NCBI GenBank assembly: GCA_051453625.1
Contig: JBOZIK010000001.1
Span: forward strand, 293,819,835-293,852,266
Source of the DNA: Welwitschia mirabilis
Taxonomy: Eukaryota; Gnetophyta; Gnetopsida; Welwitschiales
DNA length: 32,432 nucleotides
Reading direction: 5' to 3'
Every line of letters begins with the position of its first letter. The stretch's first letter is position 1. The translations under genes were made by a program, and so were the position numbers. Under the pieces are notes generated by a model. The model had not been told where the DNA came from, searched no databases, and saw only the letters and a list, made by a program, of their open reading frames with translations. Shown one piece after another: positions 9,560 to 20,464 of the stretch.

Positions 9560-10620
9560 TCTATTTATGTTTCTTAAAAGGTTTAGTAATATGGTTTCTT
9601 GGGATGATGATAAATAGGAATTGATCACTACTAAGAAGGTGGAATTATCTCATAGGAAAGCATATTTAAGGTCATTAAAAAGAGGCTTAAGTTTGATGGT
9701 GGCTTTATCTTGAGTTATAATATATGATTTTTATCCTTAAGGAAAGTCTAAGTTATCATCCTTATCAAAGTAAGTGGAAGTTTTGTGATTATCAAGAAGG
9801 ATTTCTACCCTATGCACATGTTCTATTCCATGATCATTAGAAGACAATTTTATGACATTGAGAACATTTGATTCTATTTTCTTGATACCAAAGGTTATTT
9901 TTGTCAAACCTTTTCTACAATTAATGAAGGCATTTAAGGTTGCTAGAAAAGTTTTTCCTCAAATAATAGGTACTAATTAGTTTGTTATGTTCTCCTTGTT
10001 TAAAAACACAAAATCCACTAAGAAGTAATAGTTGTCTACCATAACAATAACATCTTTAATAACTTCCAATAGGGTTTTATAAAATTATTAGTAAATTAGA
10101 GTTAGAATTTTGTGTTTTTAAGCCCTTTCATACCTAATTCTTTGTAGGTTCCATAAGGAAGTAACTTTACACTGGCTTATAAATCTAACAAGGATTAGTT
10201 AAATCATTCTTTTCTATGGTAATTCAAATTCTAGAGCATTCAAGTTTTTATACTTTAATAGAAATTAATTTTAAAATATGCACTCATTTGTTGTATTAAG
10301 AAGGCTTTACTTTTTATGTTCATGTTATTTTTTACTGTACATATGTCCTTGAGGAACTGTGCATAGGAAGGAACTTTCTTAATGGGTTCTAAGAGGGTGA
10401 TACTTATTTTAACTTTATTAAAGATTTTTAAAGCCTTTAATTATTTTTTTCATGTCATCCTTCCTAAGCTAACGGGAAAAGGTAAAGGCTTTTTGTAAAT
10501 GGGAAAAGGTTCCTTTATCATTTCATTTTTTTCCCCTTTGTCTCCTATGGAAGTTAATTTTTCATTGGTTGTACTTGGCTCAAATGGAATTTTTAAATTC
10601 TTTTTTACTTCTAAGATGAA
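9560..10620 (-). pseudogene. Element C gag C-terminal to protease region
   Basis: From 10620 leftward the minus strand shows a PLPFPL block, KALKIFNKVKISITLLEP, then KVPSYAQFLKDICTVKNN (family VPKYAKFLKDLCTVKRKL), the conserved region that precedes the aspartic protease in Athila/Tat elements. At about 9965-9895 it gives TFLATLNAFINCRKGLTK, the family's GRPFLAT-x-AIIN end of the protease. Further left is LKPLFNDLKYAFL, the linker to RT (family LKPLPSHLKYAFLG). The DLGAS active site was not clearly recovered. Lesions are many, but the order of blocks is intact. Confidence 0.75.
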
Positions 10621-10989
10621 TTAATTTATTTTCTTTTATTTGTGTAAGATCTAATCCTAAACCTATTTATCCTATTATAATGTTTGTCAAAATATAGAAC
10701 TAAAGTAAGTATCCTAATTAAAGATGCTAACTTATTTACCCTATTGTTTATTCTACTTCTAAGATAATCTGACCTAGATGGTTCACTTGGCTTCTTCCAA
10801 TTTTAGATCTCTTAGCTATAGTTTTGAAATAGTCCTAAACTTCATCTAATGGCATATTAAGAAAACTACACCTACTCATCATCTCTGCCAATTGTTTATT
10901 ATTTATACATAGCTCATTGTAAAAGAAGCTAATTTTCCTCCATGATTCAAATCCATGCTGTGAACACTTGTTTAATAAATTCTTATGTT

Positions 10990-11420
10990 TCTCTAAGGCT
11001 TTGTAAAATGTCTCATGATTCTTTTATTTATAATTTATTATTTCTTTCTTAATACGTTCAACTTATGGTTTGAAAAAAAATTGGATATAAAGGCCTTATT
11101 TAAATCAGATCACGATCTAATGGATAAGGGCTTGAGAGTATAGAGCCATGATTTACCCTTTTCATTTAAAGGCAATGAAAAATGATTAAAACAAAGGGTC
11201 TTAAATTATTTGATATTAAAGTATAGTTGGTAACACACACTCGAATTCTTTACGGTGTAAGAAAGGGTCTTCAGATTCTAAGCCATAAAAGTGGGGTAAT
11301 AATTGGATCATAGATGGTTTATATTCTAACCTATTGGCTATTGATAATTAAACTATACATGATTATGTTCCTAAACATTATGTTTTTAAATAGTTATAAA
11401 GGATTTTTGTAGCGGGATTA
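10990..11420 (-). pseudogene. Element C gag (retrotransposon gag domain)
   Basis: The minus strand gives MIQLLPHFYGLESEDPFLH, matching the Athila gag signature F-x-G-L-x-SEDPxxHLKEF. It is followed by HFSLPLNEKGKSWLYTL and DLNKAFISNFF, equal to the family's FPFSLKDKAKDWLY and W-ND-KKAFLEKFFP. A few stops interrupt it. Gag forms the cytoplasmic particle that packages the element RNA. The domain sits about 0.9 kb inside the PBS, which is a normal leader length. Confidence 0.85.
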
Positions 11421-12275
11421 TTGTAGGTTTGGTTTTATGATTTATTTTGGAAAAGGATTCTAGCCATTTCTTAACTAAGATAGTAGGCACTTAGTTAACA
11501 TTTGAGGTATTAGTTTAACTAAGGCATGTTATTAGGATGATTAAAATTATATTATGGATCTTTATTCTTCTATTCTTATTAAGTATCATTATTAGATTGG
11601 ATTTCCTATGGGATTCTTTATTCTTCATTTTCTTCATTGTTCTTCTCCAGGTTGTTAAAGGGATTTCTAATTAATCTACCTATTTTATCTTGGATTCAAG
11701 GCATGCAAGACTCAAATAAGTTTTATAAAAATTCCAAGAATGTTTCAATTAAAGCCCAAATAATAGAAAGTTTTTTCAAAGTTCAAATTTAAATTATAGT
11801 TTAGTGAAAATCTGGTAGGATTATTACATTTGTAAAAATTAAACTGAGTTTTGGGGTAATAGAAAAAATTTATAAAAATAAAAATGGCTAAAAAATTAAA
11901 TTAAAACCTATGGAAAGAAAATCCTAAATTTTTTTCATTTTCAATACTTGTAACAGATAATTTGTAGAATGCATTGAACAAAAAATTAAACTACTAGAAA
12001 AAAATGCAAGAAATAAAAGAAAGCACAGAAATAAATGAGTTAAAATTTTAGATTATTTTCCTTTTTTTAACAACCTACAAAAAATTTTTTATATATAAAA
12101 TACAAATTTTTAATATAAAATATAGATCTAGTTAAAGCAAAAAGCCTAAAGAAATCTCTAAACTAAACTAGTTTACGCATCACTTGAAAATAATTAGTAC
12201 TAACCATTAGGGGAAAAAAGTAATAAACATATAACAAAAAAAAAAAAGGACCAGTTTGGGTATCATTGAAGATGA
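11421..12275 (-). other. Leader (5' UTR) of element C
   Basis: AT-rich non-coding sequence between the PBS and gag of element C. A partial duplicate of the PBS-flanking sequence, GGTTAGTACTAAT-like on the minus strand, lies near 12190-12210. The last ~60 bp (about 12215-12275) is shared with 28095-28156. Confidence 0.5.
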
Positions 12276-12284
12276 CTAATACCA
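12276..12284 (-). promoter_or_regulatory. Primer binding site of element C
   Basis: TGGTATTAG on the minus strand equals the Athila/Tat-type site TGGCGCCG once C-to-T and G-to-A changes are allowed at its CpG-rich core. Element P carries TGGTGTTG at the same place. Position directly inside the LTR end and upstream of gag supports the call. Confidence 0.5.
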
Positions 12285-12286
12285 AC

Positions 12287-13395
12287 TAATAGAAAAATCT
12301 AAAACATAACTAAACTAAAAACTTACAAGAAAGTAAAATTTATACTCCTTGTAGAAGCTTCCATGTCATTATCCTCAACAATGACATTAAAATCTATTCA
12401 ATTGTAGGACAATGAACTGAAATAAGAGAGGTAAATACTAGTATCATTCTCTTCACAAGGATAATTGTGGTGAAATTCACAAAAAGTAAACAAATTTTTA
12501 CTAGTATTATACTTACACTTTAAAGAAAGAAGAAAAGATGGATTGAGAGAATGATGTTGAAACTTGATACTCCAAAGGTTCTACTACTTCATCCAAAATA
12601 AAGGATAATATAAATGAGGCCTTAAGTCTCTTTTATAGGTGATCATAGGGTGGGTGATTATCATAAGTCTTTGTCTTCATTTGTTAGATGAATAACTACA
12701 AAATATGTCATGTATCATCAGGTAGATTCTTTATCATCTTATGTTAGGTATGAATCATCATGAAGAGGTCAACACTTGGCTTATGAATGTTGCTGCTTCT
12801 ATCAACTAATGATGCTATCATGTTTCTCCACCATCATCCTATTCAACATTGTCACATGTTATTACTACTTGTTATTGTCATCATTGCCACATGTCATTGA
12901 TGATGCTAGTTATTTCTGAAGAGAAATTTGATCAATCCCATAACTACATTTAGCTAAATTTTCCATGATAAGTTTAGAATGTGAGAATTGTTATATTCTA
13001 CATCAAAGGATTGATAGCACAATGACTTGGACTATGGAATTAACATTTTAAGCTCGATCATCATCATATTTTAGCATGTCCTTTAAAATGAAGTAGATGT
13101 CCTAAAAATTTCATGAGAAGATGATAAGTCTTTATATAATATTAAAAAGTAGAAGATTACATAATTTCATGATAAATTAGTTGTTTTAATATCTTCTATT
13201 AAATTAAATTAATTAGATAAGTTGATCAAAATGTTAATGTTTGCATGTTAATAAGTATCAACTAAGGGGTTATTAAGATTTTATGCCTACTTAAGATTAG
13301 ATTTCCTTACATTACTACCTTTTCTAAATCAAAGCTCAAGTTTTCTTTAAACTCTAGTAAGGGAGCCTAGTCCATTTACTAAATACACTCTAACA
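12287..13395 (-). mobile_element. 5' LTR of element C (Athila-type, minus strand)
   Basis: This lies just outside the PBS, carries a minus-strand TATA box at 12637-12630, and is repeated at about 28168-29780, also in minus orientation. The U3 start is placed near 13395, where TGTTAGAGTG is read on the minus strand, but this border is approximate. The right copy holds about 480 bp more in the transcribed part, so this copy has an internal deletion. Confidence 0.65.
12630..12637 (-). promoter_or_regulatory. TATA box of the element C LTR
   Basis: CCTATAAAAGAGAC on the minus strand contains a canonical TATAAAAG. It lies about 350 bp from the LTR end, or about 830 bp if the deletion is restored. 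In the right copy the site has decayed (ATATAAGA near 29008). Confidence 0.55.
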
Positions 13396-14574
13396 ATTGT
13401 ACATTGCTCTAAAATTTTATAATGTGTGCTTCTAATACATCAATTTCATTGTAGTGAGTTCCATTTATTATAACGTGTGGCTTAAGAATAATGCATTATC
13501 AAAAGACATGTTAGTAGAAAACTTTCTATTTTCTTTCTTGTCCACATCCTTTTCAATTATCCTTGCTGACATCACTTCTGGCTTAGTCATCTTTCCGTTC
13601 GACTAGTTTGATAGCATTGTTGGACTAGTGAAGATTATTAAGCATGCAGAACAAAATGTTTTGCAACCTAATAGAATGAGTGCATAGTGATTTAATAATC
13701 ATATATCAAAGTCAAAGATGATTCATTATTAATGGTTTGAGTGCCATTATGTGAAAACCAAGGAGAGTTCCAGTGAAAGTGTTTTCTTTTCTAAAGTTTT
13801 TTTTTTTAATATATGTGCTTTAGAATTTTCAATAAATTCTTTACAACTGTATGAATAATATCAAGATAGAAATGGAATTGTTAAGAGCTAGATCATCTAT
13901 GAATGTTCCTTTAAATAATTTCATATACTATAACTATTTTTCATAGAAAGCAACATCACATCCCCTAGGATTTTGAAAGAATTTTATTCACTATTATACT
14001 TCTTCCTCTTCTCTAAAAATTAATTTTGAAGAATCTCCATTATAATGGTACTCTTCTTACTCTTTTCTTAATAGCTTAGAATGTGATAGATGCAATAGGT
14101 TTTCTTATTTTCAAGGTGGTTTTAGTTTTTTTTTTAATTGACCATCTTTTAATTATGCTACCATAAGAACCTAAATGTGGATTATTAGTAAGTGATCTCA
14201 TTTATTTTTGCCTAGCTTTTATACTTGTTTTCATGTCAAGTTTTTAAATGACTAATGGCTTTTCATGAAGGGAAATGAAAGTTATATAAAATATTAATGT
14301 CTTTGGCTTTTTATCCAAGTCAATGAAAAATCAGTCATAACTGACATTTCAATGTCTACAACCTATACTTTCTTTTATCTTAAATTCAATTCCTTAACAT
14401 GCATTTGAGAAAGATTTCTTTTATGTTTTTTCAAAATTGAGATTCATTAATGGAAAGGGTCTTACTTTAACTTCATTCTGTATAATTTTATGAGGTGTGT
14501 TTAACCTTTCAAGTAGAAAAATAAGAATAATAAGTACATATTCTAATCTTATCTAAGCCATAGAATCTGCTTTA

Positions 14575-14670
14575 TTTTGTAATTTGCTCTCTTCTTTTTT
14601 TTTTATTTATTTTTCTATTTTCTTTTTTTTCTTTTTTGTCTTTTTTTTAAATACTTTTGAATATCAACTT
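14575..14670. repeat. T-rich low-complexity tract
   Basis: Runs of T broken by single A and C bases inside the U3 of GL-A; the equivalent in the right-hand copy (about 30965-31000) is much shorter, so it has expanded or contracted by slippage. Confidence 0.6.
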
Positions 14671-15280
14671 TTATTTTAAGATGGAGGGTGATTTTTCAGA
14701 AACCATCATTATACTCATTGCTAATTACCCATGTTTTACTTATCAAATAATAAATTCCTTTAGTATTTAAATTAAGTAAATAATAAGGAAGTTAGAACTA
14801 CAAAGAAAAATGGATAAGTTTAGTACAAAATCTTCATAACATTCAAAAGGTAAAACCAAATTAAAAAGCTTTATTAATTCTAAAGGTGATAATTTCTTCC
14901 TTTGTTTTATTAAAAAAGAGCTAGTAGAGCAAGACAGTAGTGATGGATATGGTTTTAAACTCTCTTTCCACATAAACTTCAACAATCTATTCATGACAAA
15001 CTATGAAGTACTAACTAAAATCAATAATTCATAAGGCAAAATTAGAATGTACATGACTCTTATCAACTTGATAGTTAACTATCAAATATCCTTCCAAGAT
15101 GTTTGAACCCTAATTTTTAAAGGTAGTGCCCACAATCTGTTTTGAATAGATGGTATAAACCATAGGTGTAGTCCAATTACTTGTTGTTATGTGTTTCTTA
15201 TATGCTTTTAGTTGTTAATAATACATTATTATACTACATTTAAAACATATGTATTATATTGCATAATACATATATATAAT

Positions 15281-15325
15281 ATTATATTATATTATATTAT
15301 ATTATATTATATTATATTATATTAC
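15281..15325. repeat. ATATT pentanucleotide repeat
   Basis: About nine uninterrupted copies of a 5-base unit (ATATT). The right-hand copy has only short broken TATAT runs at the matching place near 31620-31690, so the expansion is specific to this copy. Confidence 0.85.
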
Positions 15326-15423
15326 ATTACATTATAATACATTATATAGTATTATACCCCATGCATACCATTATATTATATTATGTTATATTATCTCATG
15401 TGTATAGCACTACACATATATAG

Positions 15424-15431
15424 TATAAAGG
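15424..15431 (+). promoter_or_regulatory. Putative TATA box of the GL-A LTR
   Basis: TATAAAGGGGAAACATG is conserved with 31732 (TATAAAAGGGAAACATG), and a decayed second copy lies at 16080 (CTAAAGGGGAAACATG) through the local tandem duplication. The minus-strand equivalent in GL-B is at 3385. Confidence 0.5.
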
Positions 15432-15551
15432 GGAAACATGTTTTATTCTTAAAGTAAATTAGGAATACAGATAGGAAGAGATAAGTATGATAGATGAAAT
15501 AATAAGAGGAGGAATTAGGACTCTTAAAGGCTAAGGTTTGTTTATTATTAG

Positions 15552-15977
15552 NNNNNNNNNNNNNNNNNNNNNNNNNNNNNNNNNNNNNNNNNNNNNNNNN
15601 NNNNNNNNNNNNNNNNNNNNNNNNNNNNNNNNNNNNNNNNNNNNNNNNNNNNNNNNNNNNNNNNNNNNNNNNNNNNNNNNNNNNNNNNNNNNNNNNNNNN
15701 NNNNNNNNNNNNNNNNNNNNNNNNNNNNNNNNNNNNNNNNNNNNNNNNNNNNNNNNNNNNNNNNNNNNNNNNNNNNNNNNNNNNNNNNNNNNNNNNNNNN
15801 NNNNNNNNNNNNNNNNNNNNNNNNNNNNNNNNNNNNNNNNNNNNNNNNNNNNNNNNNNNNNNNNNNNNNNNNNNNNNNNNNNNNNNNNNNNNNNNNNNNN
15901 NNNNNNNNNNNNNNNNNNNNNNNNNNNNNNNNNNNNNNNNNNNNNNNNNNNNNNNNNNNNNNNNNNNNNNNNNNNNN
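15552..15977. other. Assembly gap, 426 N
   Basis: Unresolved bases inside the GL-A LTR, ending at an AT dinucleotide tract (15978-16012). The gap falls within a tandem duplication, which is probably why it was not assembled. Openings that appear to run through it are artefacts. Confidence 0.95.

Positions 15978-16012
<35 letters not shown>
15978..16012. repeat. AT dinucleotide microsatellite
   Basis: Thirty-five or more bases of uninterrupted (AT)n directly beside the gap; the true length is unknown. Confidence 0.9.
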
Positions 16013-16015
<3 letters not shown>

Positions 16016-17556
16016 CATGCATGATACTACATTATCATATATTATGCTATTTCACATGTATAGTATTACATATATATATTCTAAAGGGGAAACATGTTCT
16101 ATTCTTAAGAGTGGATTAATGTTAGGAATACACACATGAAGAAATAAGTGTTTAGATAAGATTAAAAACTCTTTTAGCTCCTTAAATACTGTTATTATTA
16201 TAATTATTTCAATATAATATTCTTTTACACCTAGTTACTTGGTAATTGATCTATAATGAATGTTATATGTTGTTGGATGTATTAACTAATAATCATGTTG
16301 CTTATAGTATAATTTAATGTAGTTATAGTATGCATAGTATAGTTGTAAAATGGTGTAAGTTTTACCACATTCTCTAATGATCATGGTTTCTTCTAGTATT
16401 TTTAATGCTTTTGAGCTATGTATCCTTAAATATAATTTCTTACATGCTCATGCATATGAGATAAATGCTCCAAGTAGTTATTTATTATCTTATGCATAAA
16501 TGATAGTGATTATTCTATAATGCTCATTGAAATAATTAAGCATTAATTAAGGAACATTAAACTTTGACTTCTATTGAGTTAAATCTGTTGAGACTAGTGA
16601 CTTAATTAGTGGCATATAGGCTATTTCTTTTGGCATTTTATACATTTTATATTTATACATTATTGGATTCATAATGTTATGTTATAGAAGGAGCATCTAA
16701 CAGATACCCTACTGAAATGGCATGTGTGTATATGTATATGTATGTGTGTAAATCATAGTTTTGCATGAGTTTACTATAATGATATTCTATTATGATATAT
16801 TCCCTTCCATTAGCTCTCACTAAGATGTTGTAATGAGATATGAGAAGTTTATTATACTTGGTGATGAAGGTCGGTAATGGATATTTTGGTCAAGTGATTA
16901 GGGGGTTATATATATATATATATACATGGGTATCCATATATCTTATTTATATTAATATACATGTGTATTGGCATCATTCATGCATTAGTATTTCTTAATA
17001 GGATTGGATGTTGTAACCTTAATACCTCTTGATAGGATGCCTCCTATACTTTCACATATAGCTATTATGCATATATCTATTTATGTGCATGTTATATCTA
17101 TAGATGTTGGTTTGAATATTGAGTTTTTGCATTATTCCTTGCATTCTTTAATGCCTAGTATTGCCACATGCCACTCATACAGACCACTTTGATCTATCTT
17201 ATGCTCATTTATATTAGTGGAGATTAAAACGAGTAATAAGATAGAAGTAAGTGTGGTTTGAACTCCTCTGAATGAGGATTATATAGGCATGGGTGCTTAT
17301 CTATTGGTGAAATCAACCATTGACCACAACTTACATACTTCTTATGTACACTCCTAATTGGTTGTGGTATTAGTTAGATTAACTATCATTACATAGCTTA
17401 CTTGATGTGAATCCTATGAGTAATTAAGAGGTAAGTCTCTAATTCATAACCTAATCAATTTGTTATATTATTTAATCAATGTAATGTAATTTAATTTTTA
17501 GAGGGGAAAAATTTTCATGCTTTTAAGTTCAACCCCAAAACTGGGTTGTGATATTT

Positions 17557-17568
17557 TGGTATGAGAGC
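17557..17568 (+). promoter_or_regulatory. Primer binding site of GL-A (tRNA-Met type)
   Basis: TGGTATGAGAGC has one mismatch to TGGTATCAGAGC, the plant initiator tRNA-Met complement, and is followed by TTAGGTTTGGAT, matching CAGGTTTGGAT in GL-B. Confidence 0.85.
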
Positions 17569-17660
17569 TTAGGTTTGGATTCACTAGTTAATCAATTTAT
17601 TAATAACTTTGTCAAAGTAATATTTAGATTAAGTAGTTTCCAAGGATGGAAACTTCTTAA

Positions 17661-17671
17661 TGGGAAGAGAA
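17661..17671 (+). promoter_or_regulatory. Polypurine tract of GL-A
   Basis: TGGGAAGAGAA immediately precedes the second LTR start TGAAATACCCC. Confidence 0.7.
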
Positions 17672-18128
17672 TGAAATACCCCTATTGCATTGAAGTATGT
17701 GCTACCCCTTAGAGTGTGTGGCTTAAGAGAAATGCATTATTATAAGATGCATTAGTAGAAAACTTCTTGTTTTCTTTTTTCTTCGTGTCCTTTTCCATTT
17801 CCCTTGATGGTAGCAGTTTTTTATTAGTCTTCCTTCTATTAGACTAGTTTTATAACATTGTTAAAGTAGTGAAGATCATTGAGGATGGGGAATAAAACGT
17901 TTCACATCTTAATAGAACAAGTGCATAGTGATCTAATAATCATATATTAAAGTCAAATATGATGCATTGTTAATGGTTCAATTTCAATTACATGAAGACT
18001 GGGGGGGTTCTAATGAAATGCCTTCTTTGCTGAACTTTTTGTTTATGTGTGCTTCAAAATTTTCAATAAATTATTTACAACTATATGAAGAATCTCAAGA
18101 TAGAAATGGAATTGTTGGGAGCTAGGTT
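17672..18128 (+). mobile_element. Truncated 3' LTR of GL-A (first ~457 bp)
   Basis: It aligns with 13431-13897 and 29801-30259, including the shared blocks GTGCATAGTGAT, AATAATCATATAT and CAAGATAGAAATGGAATTGTT. The match stops at about 18128 (GCTAGGTTG against GCTAGATCA), so about 3.7 kb of LTR is missing. Confidence 0.85.
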
Positions 18129-19139
18129 GTTGAGAGTAAGATTACAATTCATTACTTTAAACTAGGTTTTTTTAATTTTTCTTTTTGTCTTAACAGATAG
18201 CTTAAGAACCATCTTTTCACTTTCATAGTAAGATTTTCTACCCTTTAAGCTACCAGAGCTTCTATTATTTTGTAGTTCTTATCATTAACAAAGATGCAAA
18301 ACTAACCATTTTAGCTAATGTAGGTGATTTCTACACTCATACTTAGCTAGGCCTTTATAGCCCAATATTGCATGTCTCTTCTCGTTGGAGGCCTTTCATT
18401 GAAGGTTCCCATTAGAACTAGGAAATACATGTCATCTTGCACTTTTATAATTTTTACTAAAATATCGACCTAGAAATCCTATTAGAAAGATGACATCTTG
18501 ACATCAATTCCTTTGTGTATATTGGGTTTCTCCTAGTGGAACAATCTCTTTTCTTGAAGTGTTTTAACAAATATCTTATCATAGTTAACCTCATTAAGGA
18601 TTTTATTATTTTTTCTACTACTTTCTCTTGAATTTCTTACCTCTATCCTTTCTAGTTAGGGGATATTATCTCCATTAGAAACCTTAGGATCTAAGCCTTT
18701 GCACTTTTATTTTTTAACGACTTCCATAGAGAAGGATGAGCTCTAGCACTGTAAGCCAAAAATCCTTGTTCTACCTAGTATTAAATAGAAGAAAAAAAGA
18801 TGTCATGCCTTAATATTCCATTTCTAGATACATGCATGTGCATGCAACACTATAAAATGCATTTGTCAAGACCGACTAGGAGAAAAATGCATTTGTCAAG
18901 CCCGACTAGTGGAGATTAAAATGAGCATAATAAACTATTCTTATGCTCATTTACTTTAGAATCTATTATTCTTGTTACTTATGTACAAATTAAGGATACT
19001 AGGTAATAGTTATAACAATATGCATTTGTCTTGAAAAAAATATAGAAAATTATATCAAGGCACCTAGAAAATAATTTCTAGTCTATTGCTAACAAGTTTC
19101 AAACATTTAAAAAGAAGTTGTACATACTAAAATGAAGAA
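18129..19139. other. Unassigned DNA
   Basis: No gene, LTR or coding block was recognised. A 30 bp tandem duplication lies at 18854-18909 (units with GCATTTGTCAAG(A/C)CCGACTAG). A GTGGAGATTAAAA(C/T)GAG block at 18909 recurs in the GL LTR at 17218, which hints at a further GL-derived scrap. Both strands have frequent stops. The right end may hold decayed chromovirus RNase H. Confidence 0.45.
18854..18909. repeat. 30 bp tandem duplication
   Basis: Two copies of an AAAATGCATTTGTCAAG(A/C)CC-type unit start at 18854 and 18884 with a single mismatch, so the event is recent compared with the surroundings. Confidence 0.85.
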
Positions 19140-20425
19140 GTCATACATACTAAAAAGGGAAGATAAAGAAAAAAGATCCTAGGTAAAATTCATAATGTGA
19201 TATATTTAGAAAACCTTGCTAGTGTTAGTATCTATCATGATTTATTAATGCAATTTTAATAGCCTACATATAAAAGAGATGTTAAATGTCTTACATATTA
19301 ACAAATTAAGGAAAAACATGGACTAAAAAGGGAAGAATTACAACTACATTATATTCTTCAATGGAAATGGAATATTACTAGGCATGGAAGTTATTATAGA
19401 ATTACTCATAACTAAATCAAGAAATGATGTAAATATGATAGAAATAGATCAGTTAATAAAAGTGTTGTGTTTTCTAGCCATTACTGCTAAGATTTTAGCA
19501 ACGACAACTATAAGTTTATACTAAAAGAGATTTTTTCTATCACAAAGTGACTTAAAAGAGCATCTCTAATAGGGATACTCACTTTAGTTCTATATTTTGA
19601 CAAACATTACAATAATTAGTAGGATTATTTTAAATCTAAGAATAGTTTATTATTTCAAAATATATGGACAAAACAATGAAATTATTAGATGTTAAAATAT
19701 TTATTATTAATGTCTATACTAAATTATTCTGTTAATTAAAATGAGGTATTACATCTTATTGAATTTACTTATATTAATAGTTGTCATAGCTCTAATCAAA
19801 TGGCATTTATAAGTCTTTATATGATAAAAGGTGTAGAACTCCATCTTAATGCAATAACCTTAATGATAAGGTTTTATTAGTTTAAAAATGATTAAATAAA
19901 TAAAAAACCACATGCAAATCATTATAAAAGAATTAAAGCAATTAGTTAATAAGCAAAATAAATATTTAAATTAATCAAGAAAACCATTACAATTTAAAGT
20001 ATATGATCATGTTTTGCTTATGGTTTTACTTATAAAAATTGATTTAAAGATGTGAAAAAATTATAAATTAGAATCTAAATACATAGGACCATTTGATAAT
20101 CTAAGGAGAATAGGACTAGTATCTTATGAATTGACTTATCTTACTAAACTAGGATATTTACATGATTTTTTTCATGTATTCTTATTTAAGAAGTATGCAT
20201 TTCATTTAATAGATGTTTTAAATTAAAATGATTTATCAATATTTAAATAATGTACTAGCTAGGATAAACTAAAAGATATTATAGATATTTTATAAGAGAA
20301 AGTTAAGACCCTAAAAAATCATGAGATTTCTCAAGTGAAGATTAGACGAAGGAATCATTATCAAAAGAAAGATAGATAGGAATTAGAAGAAAAAATTATA
20401 AATAATTATCCTTATTTATTTTAGC
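19140..20425 (+). pseudogene. Chromovirus (Tekay-type) integrase with chromodomain-like tail
   Basis: Blocks appear in the correct order on the plus strand. ILGKIHNVIYLENLASV and YHDLLMQF match the zinc-binding part (EEAH..HPG..KMYHDL). RDVKCLTY-x-QIKEKHGL matches KCLTCQQVKAEH. MEVIIELLITKSRNDV with FLAI further on matches MDFVVGLPLTKSRNDAIWV..HFLAI. EFTYINSCHSSNQMAF matches EFSYNNSYHSSIQMAPFEALYG. KYIGPFDNLRRIGLVSYEL is the GPF motif and HDFFHVFLFKKY equals HDVFHVSMLRKY. LKNHEISQVKIRRRNH and then ELEEKI with YPYLF is the chromodomain-like end. The first catalytic Asp is replaced by Glu, and stops and frameshifts are frequent. The rest of pol and gag are missing upstream. The chromodomain tail normally guides integration into heterochromatin. 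Confidence 0.9.
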
Positions 20426-20464
20426 ACTTAATTTCCAAGAGGAAATGTTATAACCAGGAAAGAA

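Larger units (their letters stand above)
12215..16545. repeat. Left copy of a ~4.3 kb direct duplication
   Basis: This block aligns in the same orientation with about 28095-32405 at an offset of roughly 15.85-15.88 kb. It covers the end of the element C leader, its PBS, its whole LTR and most of the adjoining GL LTR. Differences include about 480 bp missing here near 12570, an extra tandem duplication around 15424-16080 and the 426 N gap. The right copy leaves the window, so the duplication may be longer. Confidence 0.8.
13431..17555 (+). mobile_element. Giant 5' LTR of retroelement GL-A (4.1 kb, plus strand)
   Basis: The start is fixed by the second LTR of the same element at 17672 and by the copy at 29801 (TATAATACCC), all of which continue into a GTGTGGCTT/GTTGGCTT block. 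The end GGGTTGTGATA at about 17553 abuts a tRNA-Met PBS. The 3' part from about 15230 aligns in inverted orientation with 3480-1543 of GL-B. The LTR includes an ATATT-rich stretch (15281-15325), a TATA site at 15424, a partial tandem duplication and the N gap. No coding region is visible. At over 4 kb it is exceptionally long for an element with a 116 bp interior. Confidence 0.75.
17556..17671 (+). mobile_element. 116 bp internal region of GL-A (PBS to PPT)
   Basis: From left to right it has the PBS, the block TTAATCAATTTATTAATAA shared with GL-B, then CCAAGGATGGAAACTTCTTAA and GGGAAGAGAATG. The latter pair matches the standard Tekay chromovirus ending, in which pol finishes in a TTTCGAGGACGAAATTTC-type sequence just before the GGGGGAGAATG tract. 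The interior is thus a PBS leader joined to the very end of pol, with gag and the rest of pol absent. Length and plan equal those of GL-B (6850-6965). Confidence 0.8.

Noticed and set aside
15531-16119. Open frames of 163 and 193 codons with Ile-Tyr repeats
   Set aside because: They span the 426 N gap and the AT microsatellite, so they are not coding.
12215-17555. One 5.3 kb LTR of a single plus-strand element pairing with 28095-32432 around element P
   Set aside because: The left 1.1 kb has its TATA box and PBS on the minus strand next to minus-strand gag, and the LTR start at 13431 is fixed independently by the third copy at 17672.
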